DNA of 64,000 bases from contig NZ_NTGE01000197.1 in assembly GCF_002291145.1 (NCBI RefSeq), forward strand, positions 124,001 through 188,000. Reading direction: 5' to 3'. Below are positions 41,295 to 49,586 of the stretch, piece after piece (position 1 is the first letter of the stretch; the number at the start of each line of letters is the position of its first letter). This stretch comes from Streptomyces sp. SA15. GTDB taxonomy: Bacteria; Actinomycetota; Actinomycetes; Streptomycetales; Streptomycetaceae. The translations under genes and the position numbers were made by a program. The notes beneath the pieces are model-generated. The model was not told the origin of the DNA. It worked only from the letters and a program-made list of their open reading frames with translations, and did no database searches.

Positions 41295-42410
41295 ATGCCG
41301 TACGACATCGCGGAACCGCCGCTGCCCGCCGCCCGTGGCCCGGTCTCGGCAGCCGTCGAGGAGTACCTGCTGGACTCGGGACCGCTGCCGCGTCAGGAGG
41401 ACGTCGCGGGATCGGCCGTGTACGGCGACGACCTCCAGCTCGCCCTCTACCTCTGCTACGAACTGCACTACCGCGGCTTCGCGGGCGTGGCCCCGGAGCG
41501 CGAGTGGGACCCGGACCTGCTGCGCACGCGCGCGGCACTGGAGCACCGTCTCCTGTCCGCCCTGCGCGCGGACACCGCCGTCCACGACAGCGTCGAAGAG
41601 GCCGTCGAGGAGCTCCTGGTCGAGCCGGTCGACGGTACGGGCGTCACCCATTACCTGTGCAAGGAGGGCGAGTTGTGGCAGCTGCGCGAGTACGCCGCCC
41701 AGCGCTCCCTCTACCACCTCAAGGAGGCGGACCCGCACGCCTGGGTGCTGCCGCGGCTGTGGGGAAGGGCCAAGGCGGGCATGGCGGCGGTGGAGTTCGA
41801 CGAGTTCGGCGGCGGCCGCCCCGACCGCGTGCACGCGCGGCTGTTCGCCGACCTGATGGCCGACCTGGGCCTGGAGACGACGTACGGCCGCTACCTCGAC
41901 GCGGCCTGCGCTCAGGCCCTGGCCACGGTGAACCTCATGTCCCTCTTCGGCCTGCACCGGGCCCTCCGGGGCGCCCTGGTGGGCCACTTCGCCGCGGTCG
42001 AGATCACGTCCTCCCCCGGCTCCCGCCGCCTGGCCGACGCGATGCGCCGCACGCACGCCGGGCCCGCCGCCGAGTTCTTCTACGACGAGCACGTCGAGGC
42101 CGACGCGGTCCACGAGCAGGTCGTACGCCACGACGTCATCGGCGGACTGCTGGCCGAGGAGCCGCATCTCGCCGCCGACGTCGCCTTCGGCATCGACGCC
42201 ACCGGCCATGTCGAGGACCGGTTCGCCGCGCGGCTGCTCACCGACTGGCGTGAGGGACGGTCGTCCCTGCGCACACCTCTGGAGTCGCAGTCGCGCACGC
42301 CCCCACCCCCACCCCCTTCGCCGCGAACGCCCCTGCCCCTGCGCCGCGCACACCGCACGCTTCCGAAATCCCCGGTATCTCCTGAATGCCGGGGTACCCG
42401 GGCGCAGTGA
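41295..42410 (+). CDS. Haem-oxygenase-like iron-containing redox enzyme
   Basis: The 371-residue protein matches the 'iron-containing redox enzyme' (haem-oxygenase-like di-iron) family. Likely metal ligands are Glu/His in 'YLCYELHYRGFAG' and the His-x-Glu-x-Asp-x-x-His cluster in 'FYDEHVEADAVHEQV'. The family oxidises amino-acid, fatty-acid or guanidine-type substrates; the reaction here is unknown. The C-terminal about 40 residues are Pro-rich and probably disordered. ATG 41295 gives the family's normal start. The stop overlaps the methyltransferase start (GTGA), then a CDGSH gene follows: a compact three-gene unit. Confidence 0.82.
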   Translation: MPYDIAEPPLPAARGPVSAAVEEYLLDSGPLPRQEDVAGSAVYGDDLQLALYLCYELHYRGFAGVAPEREWDPDLLRTRAALEHRLLSALRADTAVHDSVEEAVEELLVEPVDGTGVTHYLCKEGELWQLREYAAQRSLYHLKEADPHAWVLPRLWGRAKAGMAAVEFDEFGGGRPDRVHARLFADLMADLGLETTYGRYLDAACAQALATVNLMSLFGLHRALRGALVGHFAAVEITSSPGSRRLADAMRRTHAGPAAEFFYDEHVEADAVHEQVVRHDVIGGLLAEEPHLAADVAFGIDATGHVEDRFAARLLTDWREGRSSLRTPLESQSRTPPPPPPSPRTPLPLRRAHRTLPKSPVSPECRGTRAQ

Positions 42411-43072
42411 CCCCTCTCGTGCCGCCGCTCGCCCTCCCGGGTGTCTACACCCCGCAGGAGGACACCGCCCTGCTGGTCGGGGCCCTGTCCGAGGAACCGC
42501 TCCGGCCGGGCGCGGACGTCCTCGACATCGGCACCGGGACCGGCGCGCTGGCCCTCGCGGCCGCCCGCCGCGACACCCGGGTGACCGCGGTGGACGTGTC
42601 CTGGCGCGCGGTGTTCACGGCCCGCCTGAACGCCTGGCTGGCGAGGGTGCCGGTGCGCATCCGACGCGGGAACCTCTTCGCTCCCGTCCGCGACCGGTCG
42701 TTCGACCTCATCCTGACCAACCCGCCGTACGTACCGACGCCGGAGACCGGACGACCGCCCCGGGGCACCGCCCGGTCCTGGGACGCGGGCCTGGACGGGC
42801 GGTTCGTACTGGACCGGATCTGCCGGGAAGCCCCCTCACGGCTGCGTCCCGGCGGCGTCCTGCTGATCGTGCACTCCGCGCTGAGCGACCCCGGCCGGAC
42901 GGTCGAGCGCCTGCGCGCGGCCGGCCTGAAGGCCGCCGTGACCCGCCGTCGTCGGATCTCCTTCGGTCCGGTGCTGCGCGCCCGGCAGGACTGGCTGCGG
43001 GAGCGCGGACTGCTGTCCCCCGTCGAGCAGAAGGAAGAGCTGGTGGTCGTCCGTGCCGAACTCCCCGTCTGA
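42407..43072 (+). CDS. HemK-like NPPY methyltransferase
   Basis: The 221-residue protein has the SAM motif 'DVLDIGTGTGALALAAARR' and the catalytic 'LILTNPPYVPTP', the hallmark of HemK/PrmC-type N-methyltransferases (and of some N6-adenine enzymes). It lacks the N-terminal PrmC helical domain, so it resembles the eukaryote-like HemK2 short form. The GTG at 42407 overlaps the upstream stop; ATG 42386 is an alternative. It is followed with a 20-nt overlap by the CDGSH gene. Confidence 0.88.
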   Translation: MTPLVPPLALPGVYTPQEDTALLVGALSEEPLRPGADVLDIGTGTGALALAAARRDTRVTAVDVSWRAVFTARLNAWLARVPVRIRRGNLFAPVRDRSFDLILTNPPYVPTPETGRPPRGTARSWDAGLDGRFVLDRICREAPSRLRPGGVLLIVHSALSDPGRTVERLRAAGLKAAVTRRRRISFGPVLRARQDWLRERGLLSPVEQKEELVVVRAELPV

Positions 43073-43274
43073 CCGGCCCCGCCGGATCACGGTGCGTCGC
43101 CGGGGCCCGATCCTGGTGGAGGGCCCGGTGGAAGTGGAACTCGAGGACGGCACCACGGTGTCCTCCGACCGCTTCCGCGTGGCCCTGTGCACCTGCCGCC
43201 GCAGCCGCCGCTATCCCTGGTGCGACACCAGCCACCGCGACAGAAGCGACACCGGTCGCCGCTGCGAGGACTGA
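43053..43274 (+). CDS. CDGSH-type iron-sulfur protein
   Basis: The 73-residue protein carries 'CTCRRSRRYPWCDTSHR', matching the C-x-C-x2-S-x3-P-x-C-D-x-[ST]-H pattern that holds a 2Fe-2S cluster with three Cys and one His (Cys46, Cys48, Cys57 and His61). It is a small redox or cluster-transfer protein. GTG 43053 is inside the methyltransferase end. It may be the electron partner of the iron enzyme two genes upstream. Confidence 0.9.
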   Translation: MPNSPSDRPRRITVRRRGPILVEGPVEVELEDGTTVSSDRFRVALCTCRRSRRYPWCDTSHRDRSDTGRRCED

Positions 43275-43288
43275 CGACAGTGACCCGA

Positions 43289-43325
43289 GGGGTCGGCGGG
43301 CGGCCCCACTCCGCCCGCCGACCCC
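43289..43325. terminator. Perfect 15-bp stem between convergent genes
   Basis: GGGGTCGGCGGGCGG (43289-43303) pairs exactly with 43311-43325 around a 7-nt loop, 14 nt after the CDGSH stop. It can end the plus-strand operon and, from the other side, the subtilisin-inhibitor-like gene. Confidence 0.9.
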
Positions 43326-43419
43326 CGGTGCGAGATCACAGGTCCCCGTGCCAGGGGCACACACACTCCCCAGCTGCGGGCCCCCCGGGAGGGTCACGGG
43401 GACCGTGCGATCCCGGTCC

Positions 43420-43866
43420 TCAGAACGTGAAGACGCCGCTCCCGTAGGTGCTCTTCACGCACTCGTTGGCAAAGGTGCGCTCATAGGAGACGCGCTGGCC
43501 CCGCCAGACGCCGTCGACCGTGACCACCACGGGTTCGTACTCCTTGGTGCACGCGACGCCGCCCCTGACCGTCAGGGCGTCGAAGTCCCCGTCGGCGGTG
43601 CGCAGTTCGGCACACGCCGGGGCCACGGCCGGATGGGTTCCGGATGCGGTCGGGGCGCAGGTCAGGGTGACGGCGCGGTGCGGGGTGGCGGTGGCCGCGC
43701 TCTCGCCGTGGCCCAGGGTGAGTACCAGGGCCGAGGGGGCGTAGAGCGTGGTCGGGGCGTTGGACGGGACTGTGGCCGGGGCGGCGAGGGCGGCCCCGGT
43801 GAGGGGTCCGCAGACGGCGGTGGCCGTGATGCCGAGGGTCGCTGCCCAGCGCGCGGTGTTCCGCAT
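43420..43866 (-). CDS. Secreted SSI-family protease inhibitor
   Basis: The 148-residue protein has a signal peptide (cut near 'AALAAPA') and the Streptomyces subtilisin inhibitor fold: 'SALVLTLGHGESAATATPHRAVTLTC', two disulfide pairs (four Cys in the mature part) and the reactive loop 'ACTKEYEPVVV', where the P1 residue is Lys. P1 Lys usually means inhibition of trypsin-like proteases rather than subtilisin. The start is ATG 43866, because GGAAGG lies 9 nt upstream and directly against ATG 43875. It could restrain the trypsin/chymotrypsin-like proteases of development. Confidence 0.93.
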   Translation of the reverse strand: MRNTARWAATLGITATAVCGPLTGAALAAPATVPSNAPTTLYAPSALVLTLGHGESAATATPHRAVTLTCAPTASGTHPAVAPACAELRTADGDFDALTVRGGVACTKEYEPVVVTVDGVWRGQRVSYERTFANECVKSTYGSGVFTF

Positions 43867-44173
43867 TGTGTGCATCCTTCCGCTGATTCGAGGGTGTGCC
43901 GCACCGGCTCGATCCGTGCCGGAACGGCGAGCGCGAGTCTGCCGAGTCCGCCGCCGAAACTCACATCGACCCCATGGGTTTCAGTAACATTGCGTGTTGA
44001 ATCAGTGGCGCGAAGTCACGGAAATCGAACGCACCAACCCTTTGAGTGGGCGATTCTTGATCGCTCGATCGGGCCGATTGGCCGGATTTCCCCGCTCGGC
44101 AATAGGCCTGAAACCTTCCGATTCAGCCGTCAGCGCAGTCCCTCGTGACCCCTTGTGTTCACATTCGATCGGA

Positions 44174-44187
44174 GTAATCGTGATTAC
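44174..44187. promoter_or_regulatory. Palindrome at the start codon
   Basis: GTAATC-GT-GATTAC (44174-44187) is a perfect inverted repeat that ends directly at the ATG at 44188, and GATTAC is repeated two bases further (44190-44195). Three half-sites over a start codon and ribosome site fit an autoregulatory operator. Confidence 0.6.
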
Positions 44188-44739
44188 ATGATTACGAACG
44201 AGCAACACGAGAAGCTGCGCGGCTGGTTCGCCGGCCGCCTGCCGGACGACCTCTTCGAGGGTCTGGTCGAGGTGACGGCCGACCGCGAGGAGATCACCGT
44301 GATCGGCCGCATCCCCGAACCCCGGCTGGGCGAGGAAGCCTCGGCCGCCGAGCGGGAGGCGGCCGTCCAGGGCCGGATCCAGGAGTTCCGGGAGCGCACC
44401 CGGGACGCCCGGATCGCCGTGGCCCGCGAGGCCGAGCACCGGTTCGACCGGAAGGTCTCCTGGGGCGTGGAGTGCGGCGGGCAGCGGGCCCTGTTCACGC
44501 ATGTGGCGGCGCCCGTCATGACGCGGCTGCGCCAGCCCGAGCGCCAGGTCCTCGACACCCTCATCGCGGGCGGCGTCGCCCGCAGCCGCAGCGACGCCCT
44601 CGCCTGGTGCGTCCGGCTGGTCCAGCGGCACGCCGACGAGTGGCTCACCGAGCTGCGGGAGTCCCTCGAACACGTCCAGCGGGTGCGGGCGCAGGGTCCC
44701 GACGCCGAACCGGAGGACACGCCGACCGACGACAAGTGA
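44188..44739 (+). CDS. Uncharacterised protein, possibly DNA-binding
   Basis: The 183-residue soluble protein is not one I recognise. It is charged, with a helical middle ('RIQEFRERTRDARIAVAREA') and a C-terminal segment 'PERQVLDTLIAGGVARSRSDALAWCV' that resembles the helix-helix part of a ribbon-helix-helix or similar DNA-binding module. ATG 44188 (GTG 44155 is an in-frame alternative) is preceded by a GGAG at a rather long 13-nt distance, and by the palindrome just described. I infer autoregulation. Confidence 0.55.
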   Translation: MITNEQHEKLRGWFAGRLPDDLFEGLVEVTADREEITVIGRIPEPRLGEEASAAEREAAVQGRIQEFRERTRDARIAVAREAEHRFDRKVSWGVECGGQRALFTHVAAPVMTRLRQPERQVLDTLIAGGVARSRSDALAWCVRLVQRHADEWLTELRESLEHVQRVRAQGPDAEPEDTPTDDK

Positions 44740-44818
44740 GGGAGGAATCGTCCACATCTGCACCCGGCGCGGCTGGTACGACCCCGAGGCGCTCCAGGCC
44801 GTCCGCTACGTTGCGGGC

Positions 44819-45517
44819 ATGACCAACTTCGTACTGGTGGCCGGTGCCAGGCTCGGCGCGTGGGCGTGGGACGAGGTGGCGGCCGCGCTGCGTGAGTCCG
44901 GGCAGGTTGTCCATCCTCTGACCCTGTCCGGCCTCGCCGAGAAGCAGGGCGCGCCGACGCCCGGACAACAGACCCACGTCGACGACATCGTCGCCGAGGT
45001 GGAACGCCTCGATCTCCGCGACATCGTCCTGGCCGGCCACAGCTACTCGGGCATACCGGTGGGGCAGGCAGCGGTCCGGATCGTTGACCGGCTGAGGCGT
45101 GTGGTGCTGGTGGACGCCAATGTCGCCGTCGATGGGGAGTCCTTCCTGTCGGGCTGGCCGAGCGACCATGTGCGGGCGGAGATCGAGGAGAACGGCGGCT
45201 TCTGGCCGTCGCCCACCGCGGACCACTTCGCGGGTCAAGGACTGACCGACGAACAGATCGCCCGCATCGTCGACGGCTCCACCCCGCACCCGGGCGCCAC
45301 GCTCACCGAACCGGCGGTCATGGCACGCCCGTTGGACGAGCTCCCCGGCACGTACATCAAATGCCTCCTCGACGGCGACGAGCCGTGGGGCGCCGCGGCC
45401 GAACTCCTCAAGAGCGACCGCTGGGAACTGGTGACCATGGACACCGGGCACTGGCCGATGTTCTCCCGGCCCCGCGAACTGGCCCGGATCCTGCACGAGT
45501 CGGCCGCCGGATCCTGA
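44819..45517 (+). CDS. Alpha/beta hydrolase
   Basis: The 232-residue protein has the fold of small esterase-like hydrolases: the start 'NFVLVAGARLGAWAWDEVAA', the nucleophile elbow 'VLAGHSYSGIP' (Ser about residue 79), the acid region 'TYIKCLLDGDEPW' and the late His in 'MDTGHWPMFSRP'. It resembles the MES/salicylate-esterase-like group. The ATG has no good ribosome site. It lies between an unknown gene and the flavin oxidase. No substrate can be given. Confidence 0.87.
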   Translation: MTNFVLVAGARLGAWAWDEVAAALRESGQVVHPLTLSGLAEKQGAPTPGQQTHVDDIVAEVERLDLRDIVLAGHSYSGIPVGQAAVRIVDRLRRVVLVDANVAVDGESFLSGWPSDHVRAEIEENGGFWPSPTADHFAGQGLTDEQIARIVDGSTPHPGATLTEPAVMARPLDELPGTYIKCLLDGDEPWGAAAELLKSDRWELVTMDTGHWPMFSRPRELARILHESAAGS

Positions 45518-45608
45518 TTCCTGGCCCGCCCCTGGTGGACGGGCTGCCGCCGGCTCGCCAGGATCGTCGGGACGACGCTGCTCGACGAGGAGAGGCGGGG
45601 CGGTACGC

Positions 45609-46778
45609 ATGGGCAAGCACTGGGCGGACTTCCAGTACGAGATCTATCTGAACGGGATGTCGGGCGCCGTACCGCGGCTGCCCACCGATCTCAACCGGCT
45701 GGAGGAGATGGCCGAACAGCGGCTCGGCCCCGGCCCGGTCGGCTATGTGGCGGGCAGCGCGGGCGACGGCAGCACCGCCCGCGCCAACCGGGCGGCGCTG
45801 CGGCGGCGCCGGATCGTGCCGCGCATGCTGCGGGACGTGCACGAACGGGATCTGTCCGTGGAGGTGTTGGGCCGCGCGCTGCCCGCCCCACTGGCCCTGG
45901 CGCCGGTCGGCGTGCTGTCGATCATGCACCCGGACGCCGAGCCGGCCGCCGCCCGGGCCGCCGCCGCGCAGGGCGTGCCGTACATCCTGTCGTCGGCCTC
46001 CAGCACGCCGATGGAACAGGTAGCGGAGGCGATGGGGGACGCCGAGCGCTGGTTCCAGCTGTACTGGCCGAAGGATCTCGAGGTGGCCCGGAGTTTCCTG
46101 GACCGGGCGAAGTCTGCCGGGTTCACCGCGCTGGTCGTCACGCTGGACACGCCGCTGCTGTCCTGGCGGCCGCGCGACCTCGACCAGGCGTATCTGCCGT
46201 TCCTGCGCGGCGTCGGTACCGCCAACTACTTCTCCGATCCGGCCTTCCAGGCGGGCCTGGCCAAGCCGGTGCACGAGGATCCGAACGCGGCGGTGATGCA
46301 CTTCGTGGGCATGTTCGCGGATCCCGGCAAGACCTGGCCGGACCTGGCGTTCCTCAGGGAGAACTGGGACGGCCCGATCGTCCTCAAAGGCATCCTGCAC
46401 CCGGACGACGCCCGCCTCGCCGCCGACGCCGGGATGGACGCAGTGGTGGTGTCCAACCACGGCGGCCGCCAGGTGGCCGGCTCGGTCGCGGCGGCCGACG
46501 CGCTGCCGCGAGTCGCCAAAGCGGTCGGCGACCGCCTGACCGTGCTCTTCGACAGCGGCATCCGCACGGGCGACGACGTGTTCAAGGCCCTCGCGCTCGG
46601 CGCGCGGGCGGTCCTGGTCGGACGGCCGTACGTCTACGGGCTCGGCCTCGACGGACAGCCCGGCGTCGAGCACGTGATCCGCTGCCTGCTCGCCGAGTTC
46701 GACCTCACGCTCGCCCTGTCGGGCCACGCCACGCCGGCCACCGTGGGTCCCCCCGACCTCGTGGAGGACTCGGCGTGA
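45609..46778 (+). CDS. FMN-dependent alpha-hydroxy-acid oxidase (lactate 2-monooxygenase-like)
   Basis: The 389-residue protein shows the family pattern 'GYVAGSAGDGSTARANRAALRR' near the N-terminus, 'LSSASSTPMEQVA', 'RWFQLYWPKD', 'LKGILHPDDARLAADAGMDA', the catalytic 'VVVSNHGGRQVAG' (His about residue 288) and 'FDSGIRTGDDVFKALALGARAV'. The opening 'HWADFQYEIYLNGM' matches lactate 2-monooxygenase-type enzymes. It oxidises lactate or another 2-hydroxy acid with O2 and FMN. The start has AGGAGAGG upstream. Its 3' end overlaps the convergent lectin-protein gene by 74 nt. Confidence 0.92.
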   Translation: MGKHWADFQYEIYLNGMSGAVPRLPTDLNRLEEMAEQRLGPGPVGYVAGSAGDGSTARANRAALRRRRIVPRMLRDVHERDLSVEVLGRALPAPLALAPVGVLSIMHPDAEPAAARAAAAQGVPYILSSASSTPMEQVAEAMGDAERWFQLYWPKDLEVARSFLDRAKSAGFTALVVTLDTPLLSWRPRDLDQAYLPFLRGVGTANYFSDPAFQAGLAKPVHEDPNAAVMHFVGMFADPGKTWPDLAFLRENWDGPIVLKGILHPDDARLAADAGMDAVVVSNHGGRQVAGSVAAADALPRVAKAVGDRLTVLFDSGIRTGDDVFKALALGARAVLVGRPYVYGLGLDGQPGVEHVIRCLLAEFDLTLALSGHATPATVGPPDLVEDSA

Positions 46779-48411
46779 CCGGAAGCTGGACGCGGTCCGA
46801 CAGTTCCACCGCCCGCGCCGACGGCGATTGCGTCCCGGTGACCGACAGCGAGCCGGGGCTGGCCGTCGCGGGTGGGTCGGTCAGCCAGCGTTGTCCGTCG
46901 GAGCCGTCGCGGACCTTGACGACGATGTCGGCGCCCGGGTCCTCGGTGGTGGGGGTGAGGGCGAGCTGCTCGTCCCAGCGGGGCAGCAACTCCCCCTGCA
47001 CGGTGAGGTCGTAGCGCACATCGTCCGCTCGCTTCGCCTTCTCGCCTGCGCAGCTGCCGAGGACGACCACGCCGGCGTCCAGGTGCGAGTCCAGGCACAG
47101 GTCGGGGTCCGCCACGCTGCGCAGCAGTCCGTCGTCCTCGTACGACCACTGCTGGGTCGCCGCCGACGAGCACTCCGCCAGCTCGGTGCCGCCTCCGGCC
47201 TCGGGTCTGCCGGTGATGTCGACACACAGGTCGGCGGCCGCGTTGCGCAACCTGGTCCGGTCCGGGACGGCCGGAAGCTGGGCGGTGCCCGGCGCGGGGG
47301 ACGCCGTCGGCGGGGTCGGGCCGTTCCCGGGTGCCGCACCGACGCCGCCGGTCGCGCTGGTGGAGGCGGCCGGGTCGGCACCGTCGTCGTCCGACCACAG
47401 GCTGGCGACGAACACCGTCGCGAGCAGCCCGGCTGAGGCCAGGCCCACCCCCGTCAAGAGCGTCCGGGAGGAGCGCGGTCCGCCCGGAGTCCGGCGGCCC
47501 GGCGTGGGGATCCCCGGCAGCAGACGGCGGCGTCCGCCGCCGTGCCGGGCGGAGCCGCGCGTCCGTGGCGTCTGCTGGGAGCGGCCCGGGCGGGTGTCGA
47601 GATAGCGCCGGGCGCCCCAGCCGAGCACCGCCTCGGCGAGCAGGACACCCAATCCGCCCTCGAAATGGCTCAGTTGTTCGGCGGCGTTACCGCAGTGCCG
47701 ACACTCCCCCAGATGTTGCCGCACATCCGGCAGCAGGGCTCCACCCCGGCGAATCGGAACATCGAGGAGGCGGTTGTAGAAGCGGCAATCCTTGGTCGGC
47801 GCGAGTTCACGATGGGCATGTACACAACCCTCACGGAATTTTTCACGCGCCTGTTCGAGAGCCACCGACGCGGTGTCGGTATCCATGCCCAGGAGACCGG
47901 CCGGTACGGTTATGGGCTCCGCCTCCACCTCGACGTGCCACAACAGACACCGGGCGAGTCCGGGAAGCGTGTGGAATGAACGCTCGGCCAACTTGCGGTT
48001 TTCGGGCGTCAAGGACTTGGCCGCGCGCAAACCGCGCCCCCCGGCCGGTTTCCCCAAATCCGGCATCACTGCGGATATTCGGTCCTCGGCCGACCACTCC
48101 CGGACGGTGTCCCGGACGGCCACCAGGAGCCGGGGACGTAACGCCACGCCGGGCTCGCCGAGGGCCAGCCGGTCGAGAACCTGGTGGTAGGCGGCAGCGG
48201 TGACCATGGAGGCGGTGTCCGCCGGAGAGGCGAGGCAGATCACCGCGTAGTCGTGGACCGGCTGCCAGTGTCGTGCCATGAGCAGCGCGACGGCCGGCCC
48301 GGCTTCACCGTCCGGACGGGCTCTCAGCGCGGCGCCGAGGCTCTCGTCGGATTCTTCGGGAACCCCGCTGGGCGGAGGGTAAGGCGGGCGAGGGGGGTGG
48401 GGGGTGGGCAC
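46705..48411 (-). CDS. Membrane protein: sigma-like region + zinc-finger (ZAS) + TM + ricin-B lectin
   Basis: From GTG 48411 (GGAAGGAA, 8 nt spacing) this gives 568 residues. Residues about 25-215 resemble ECF sigma factors: a region-2-like 'VALLMARHWQPVHDYAVICL' and a region-4-like 'LERSFHTLPG'-type helix set up to about 200. A zinc-finger anti-sigma motif follows, His233-x3-Cys237-x2-Cys240 ('HLGECRHCG'), then a basic linker, one membrane helix (about 317-338), a Thr/Pro linker and a C-terminal beta-trefoil (ricin B) lectin at about 385-520 ('DLCVDITGR', 'QWSYEDDGLLRSVADPDLCLD'). The layout puts the lectin outside and the sigma-like part inside. Codon 91 is TTA (48141-48139), so bldA control is likely. 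A paralogue is at 60936-63005. Confidence 0.83.
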   Translation of the reverse strand: MPTPHPPRPPYPPPSGVPEESDESLGAALRARPDGEAGPAVALLMARHWQPVHDYAVICLASPADTASMVTAAAYHQVLDRLALGEPGVALRPRLLVAVRDTVREWSAEDRISAVMPDLGKPAGGRGLRAAKSLTPENRKLAERSFHTLPGLARCLLWHVEVEAEPITVPAGLLGMDTDTASVALEQAREKFREGCVHAHRELAPTKDCRFYNRLLDVPIRRGGALLPDVRQHLGECRHCGNAAEQLSHFEGGLGVLLAEAVLGWGARRYLDTRPGRSQQTPRTRGSARHGGGRRRLLPGIPTPGRRTPGGPRSSRTLLTGVGLASAGLLATVFVASLWSDDDGADPAASTSATGGVGAAPGNGPTPPTASPAPGTAQLPAVPDRTRLRNAAADLCVDITGRPEAGGGTELAECSSAATQQWSYEDDGLLRSVADPDLCLDSHLDAGVVVLGSCAGEKAKRADDVRYDLTVQGELLPRWDEQLALTPTTEDPGADIVVKVRDGSDGQRWLTDPPATASPGSLSVTGTQSPSARAVELSDRVQLPVTPSPPRGRGDPRWPAWRGPTGRA

Positions 48412-48782
48412 TGAGTGGATTCCTTCCCACGGACATGGGACTGACAGAAGTCATGGCTGCCGAAAAGGAACCCGGATCGGCGCGTACCTTTTCGGCCGCG
48501 GTCGCGGGGAGCACGAATTCACCGACATCCATCCGCCCCGGTTCCCCACGGGACGAATGCGGGTCGGCCCTTACCCCCCACACCGGCTGTTCACCCTTCC
48601 ACAAGTCACACAGAGCCAACAAGGCACTTGGACAACATCCATACCGTTGAAGGAAAGTCAAATACACATCAACTCATCGGACTCGTACTGGCTTTCGCTC
48701 TCGCGCACGCGTCCCGTGCGAAACCCGAGCACGCGGGGGCGTGCGACCGGCCGCCTCCGGTGGGACCGGATCTGCGCAGGGG
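48412..48782. promoter_or_regulatory. 371-nt intergenic region
   Basis: This gap lies between the lectin-protein start and the 3' end of the Doc-like toxin gene, with both genes on the minus strand. It must hold the promoter of the lectin protein and any terminator of the toxin pair. Base composition drops in 48600-48700. I see no clear repeat, hairpin or gene in it. Confidence 0.4.
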
Positions 48783-49160
48783 TCAGATCTGCCAGGAGCG
48801 CAGCCGGTCGGCCGCGCCGTACACATCGGTCTTACCGGAGATCAGATCGCGGGCGAGGTCGACGAGGGCGCCATACGGCGGGTCGATGCCGACGCCGCTG
48901 ACGAACATGTAGGCAACGGCCGTCGCGCAGGCGAAGCGGGCGTTGGCCGACGGCAGGGGCTTGAGCAGGGCGAGGGTGTGCAGCAGTGCGGCGGCCCGCC
49001 AGGCGGGGTCGGAGTCCACGCCGAGGCGCGGCGGATCGACGCGGTGGCGGGCGACGGCGGCGACCAGGGCCGAGAAGTCGTTGATCGTGGGCTGGTCCGG
49101 CAGGACCTCTTCGTGCCGCTGGAGCAGCCAGGGCACATCGATGTGGACGACGGGAGCCAT
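48783..49160 (-). CDS. Doc-like toxin of a type II toxin-antitoxin pair
   Basis: The 125-residue protein has the Fic/Doc-like layout of actinobacterial 'toxin Doc' proteins: 'HIDVPWLLQRHEEVLPD', 'ALVAAVARHRVDPPRLG', 'AALLHTLALLKPLPSANARFA', 'AYMFVSGVGIDPPYGALVDL' and 'DVYGAADRLRSW'. Standard Doc has H-x-F-x-D/N-A-N-K-R; here the catalytic His is replaced by Lys (KPLPSANARF). Kinase activity on EF-Tu is therefore doubtful, although this form seems common in the actinobacterial subgroup. The start is 3 nt after the antitoxin stop. Confidence 0.8.
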   Translation of the reverse strand: MAPVVHIDVPWLLQRHEEVLPDQPTINDFSALVAAVARHRVDPPRLGVDSDPAWRAAALLHTLALLKPLPSANARFACATAVAYMFVSGVGIDPPYGALVDLARDLISGKTDVYGAADRLRSWQI

Positions 49161-49163
49161 CGG

Positions 49164-49409
49164 TCAGGCGACCCGTCCCTCGCTCTTGGCGCGCGGTTCG
49201 TCCTCGGGGAAGGCGGCCGCGAACTCGTCGGCGTGGGACGCGAAGAACCGGCGGAAGGCTTCCGCGCCCTCCTGCAAGGCCCGGTGCCGGGCGATGTCGG
49301 CGGCGGCGGCCTCCCGCACGAGGGCCTTCATCGACGTACCGCGCTCCTTGGCGATCTGCCTGAGGTCCTCTAGCTCGCGGTCGCTGAACTCCACGTTGAG
49401 AGCTGGCAT
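49164..49409 (-). CDS. Antitoxin (ribbon-helix-helix type)
   Basis: The 81-residue protein has an N-terminal RHH-like strand and helices: 'ALNVEFSDRELEDLRQIAKE' then 'RGTSMKALVREAAAADIARH'. A charged C-terminal tail ('PEDEPRAKSEGRVA') would bind and block the toxin. ATG 49409 gives the normal length. It is first in a two-gene operon and has a palindromic operator-like element about 20 nt upstream, consistent with autorepression. Confidence 0.85.
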   Translation of the reverse strand: MPALNVEFSDRELEDLRQIAKERGTSMKALVREAAAADIARHRALQEGAEAFRRFFASHADEFAAAFPEDEPRAKSEGRVA

Positions 49410-49429
49410 GCCCCTCACGGTACCGCGCG

Positions 49430-49449
49430 GGTACTTACTCGTAAATACC
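49430..49449. promoter_or_regulatory. Operator-like palindrome of the toxin-antitoxin operon
   Basis: GGTACTTACTCGTAAATACC (one mismatch in a 9-bp inverted repeat with a 2-nt centre) lies 21-40 nt upstream of the antitoxin ATG. Its A/T-rich GTAAxTACC arms stand out in this genome and fit an RHH autorepressor site. Confidence 0.65.
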
Positions 49450-49586
49450 ACCAGGTCAGGGCAGTAGTACGGCGGTACCGATCCGGTGGAAGGGCCATGT
49501 CCGATTCCCGCCGGACGCCGGGCGGACGGGGCAGCAGACTCGTAGCCGGGACAGGGGAAGTACAGACGAAGAAGAGGGGCGAGCCC

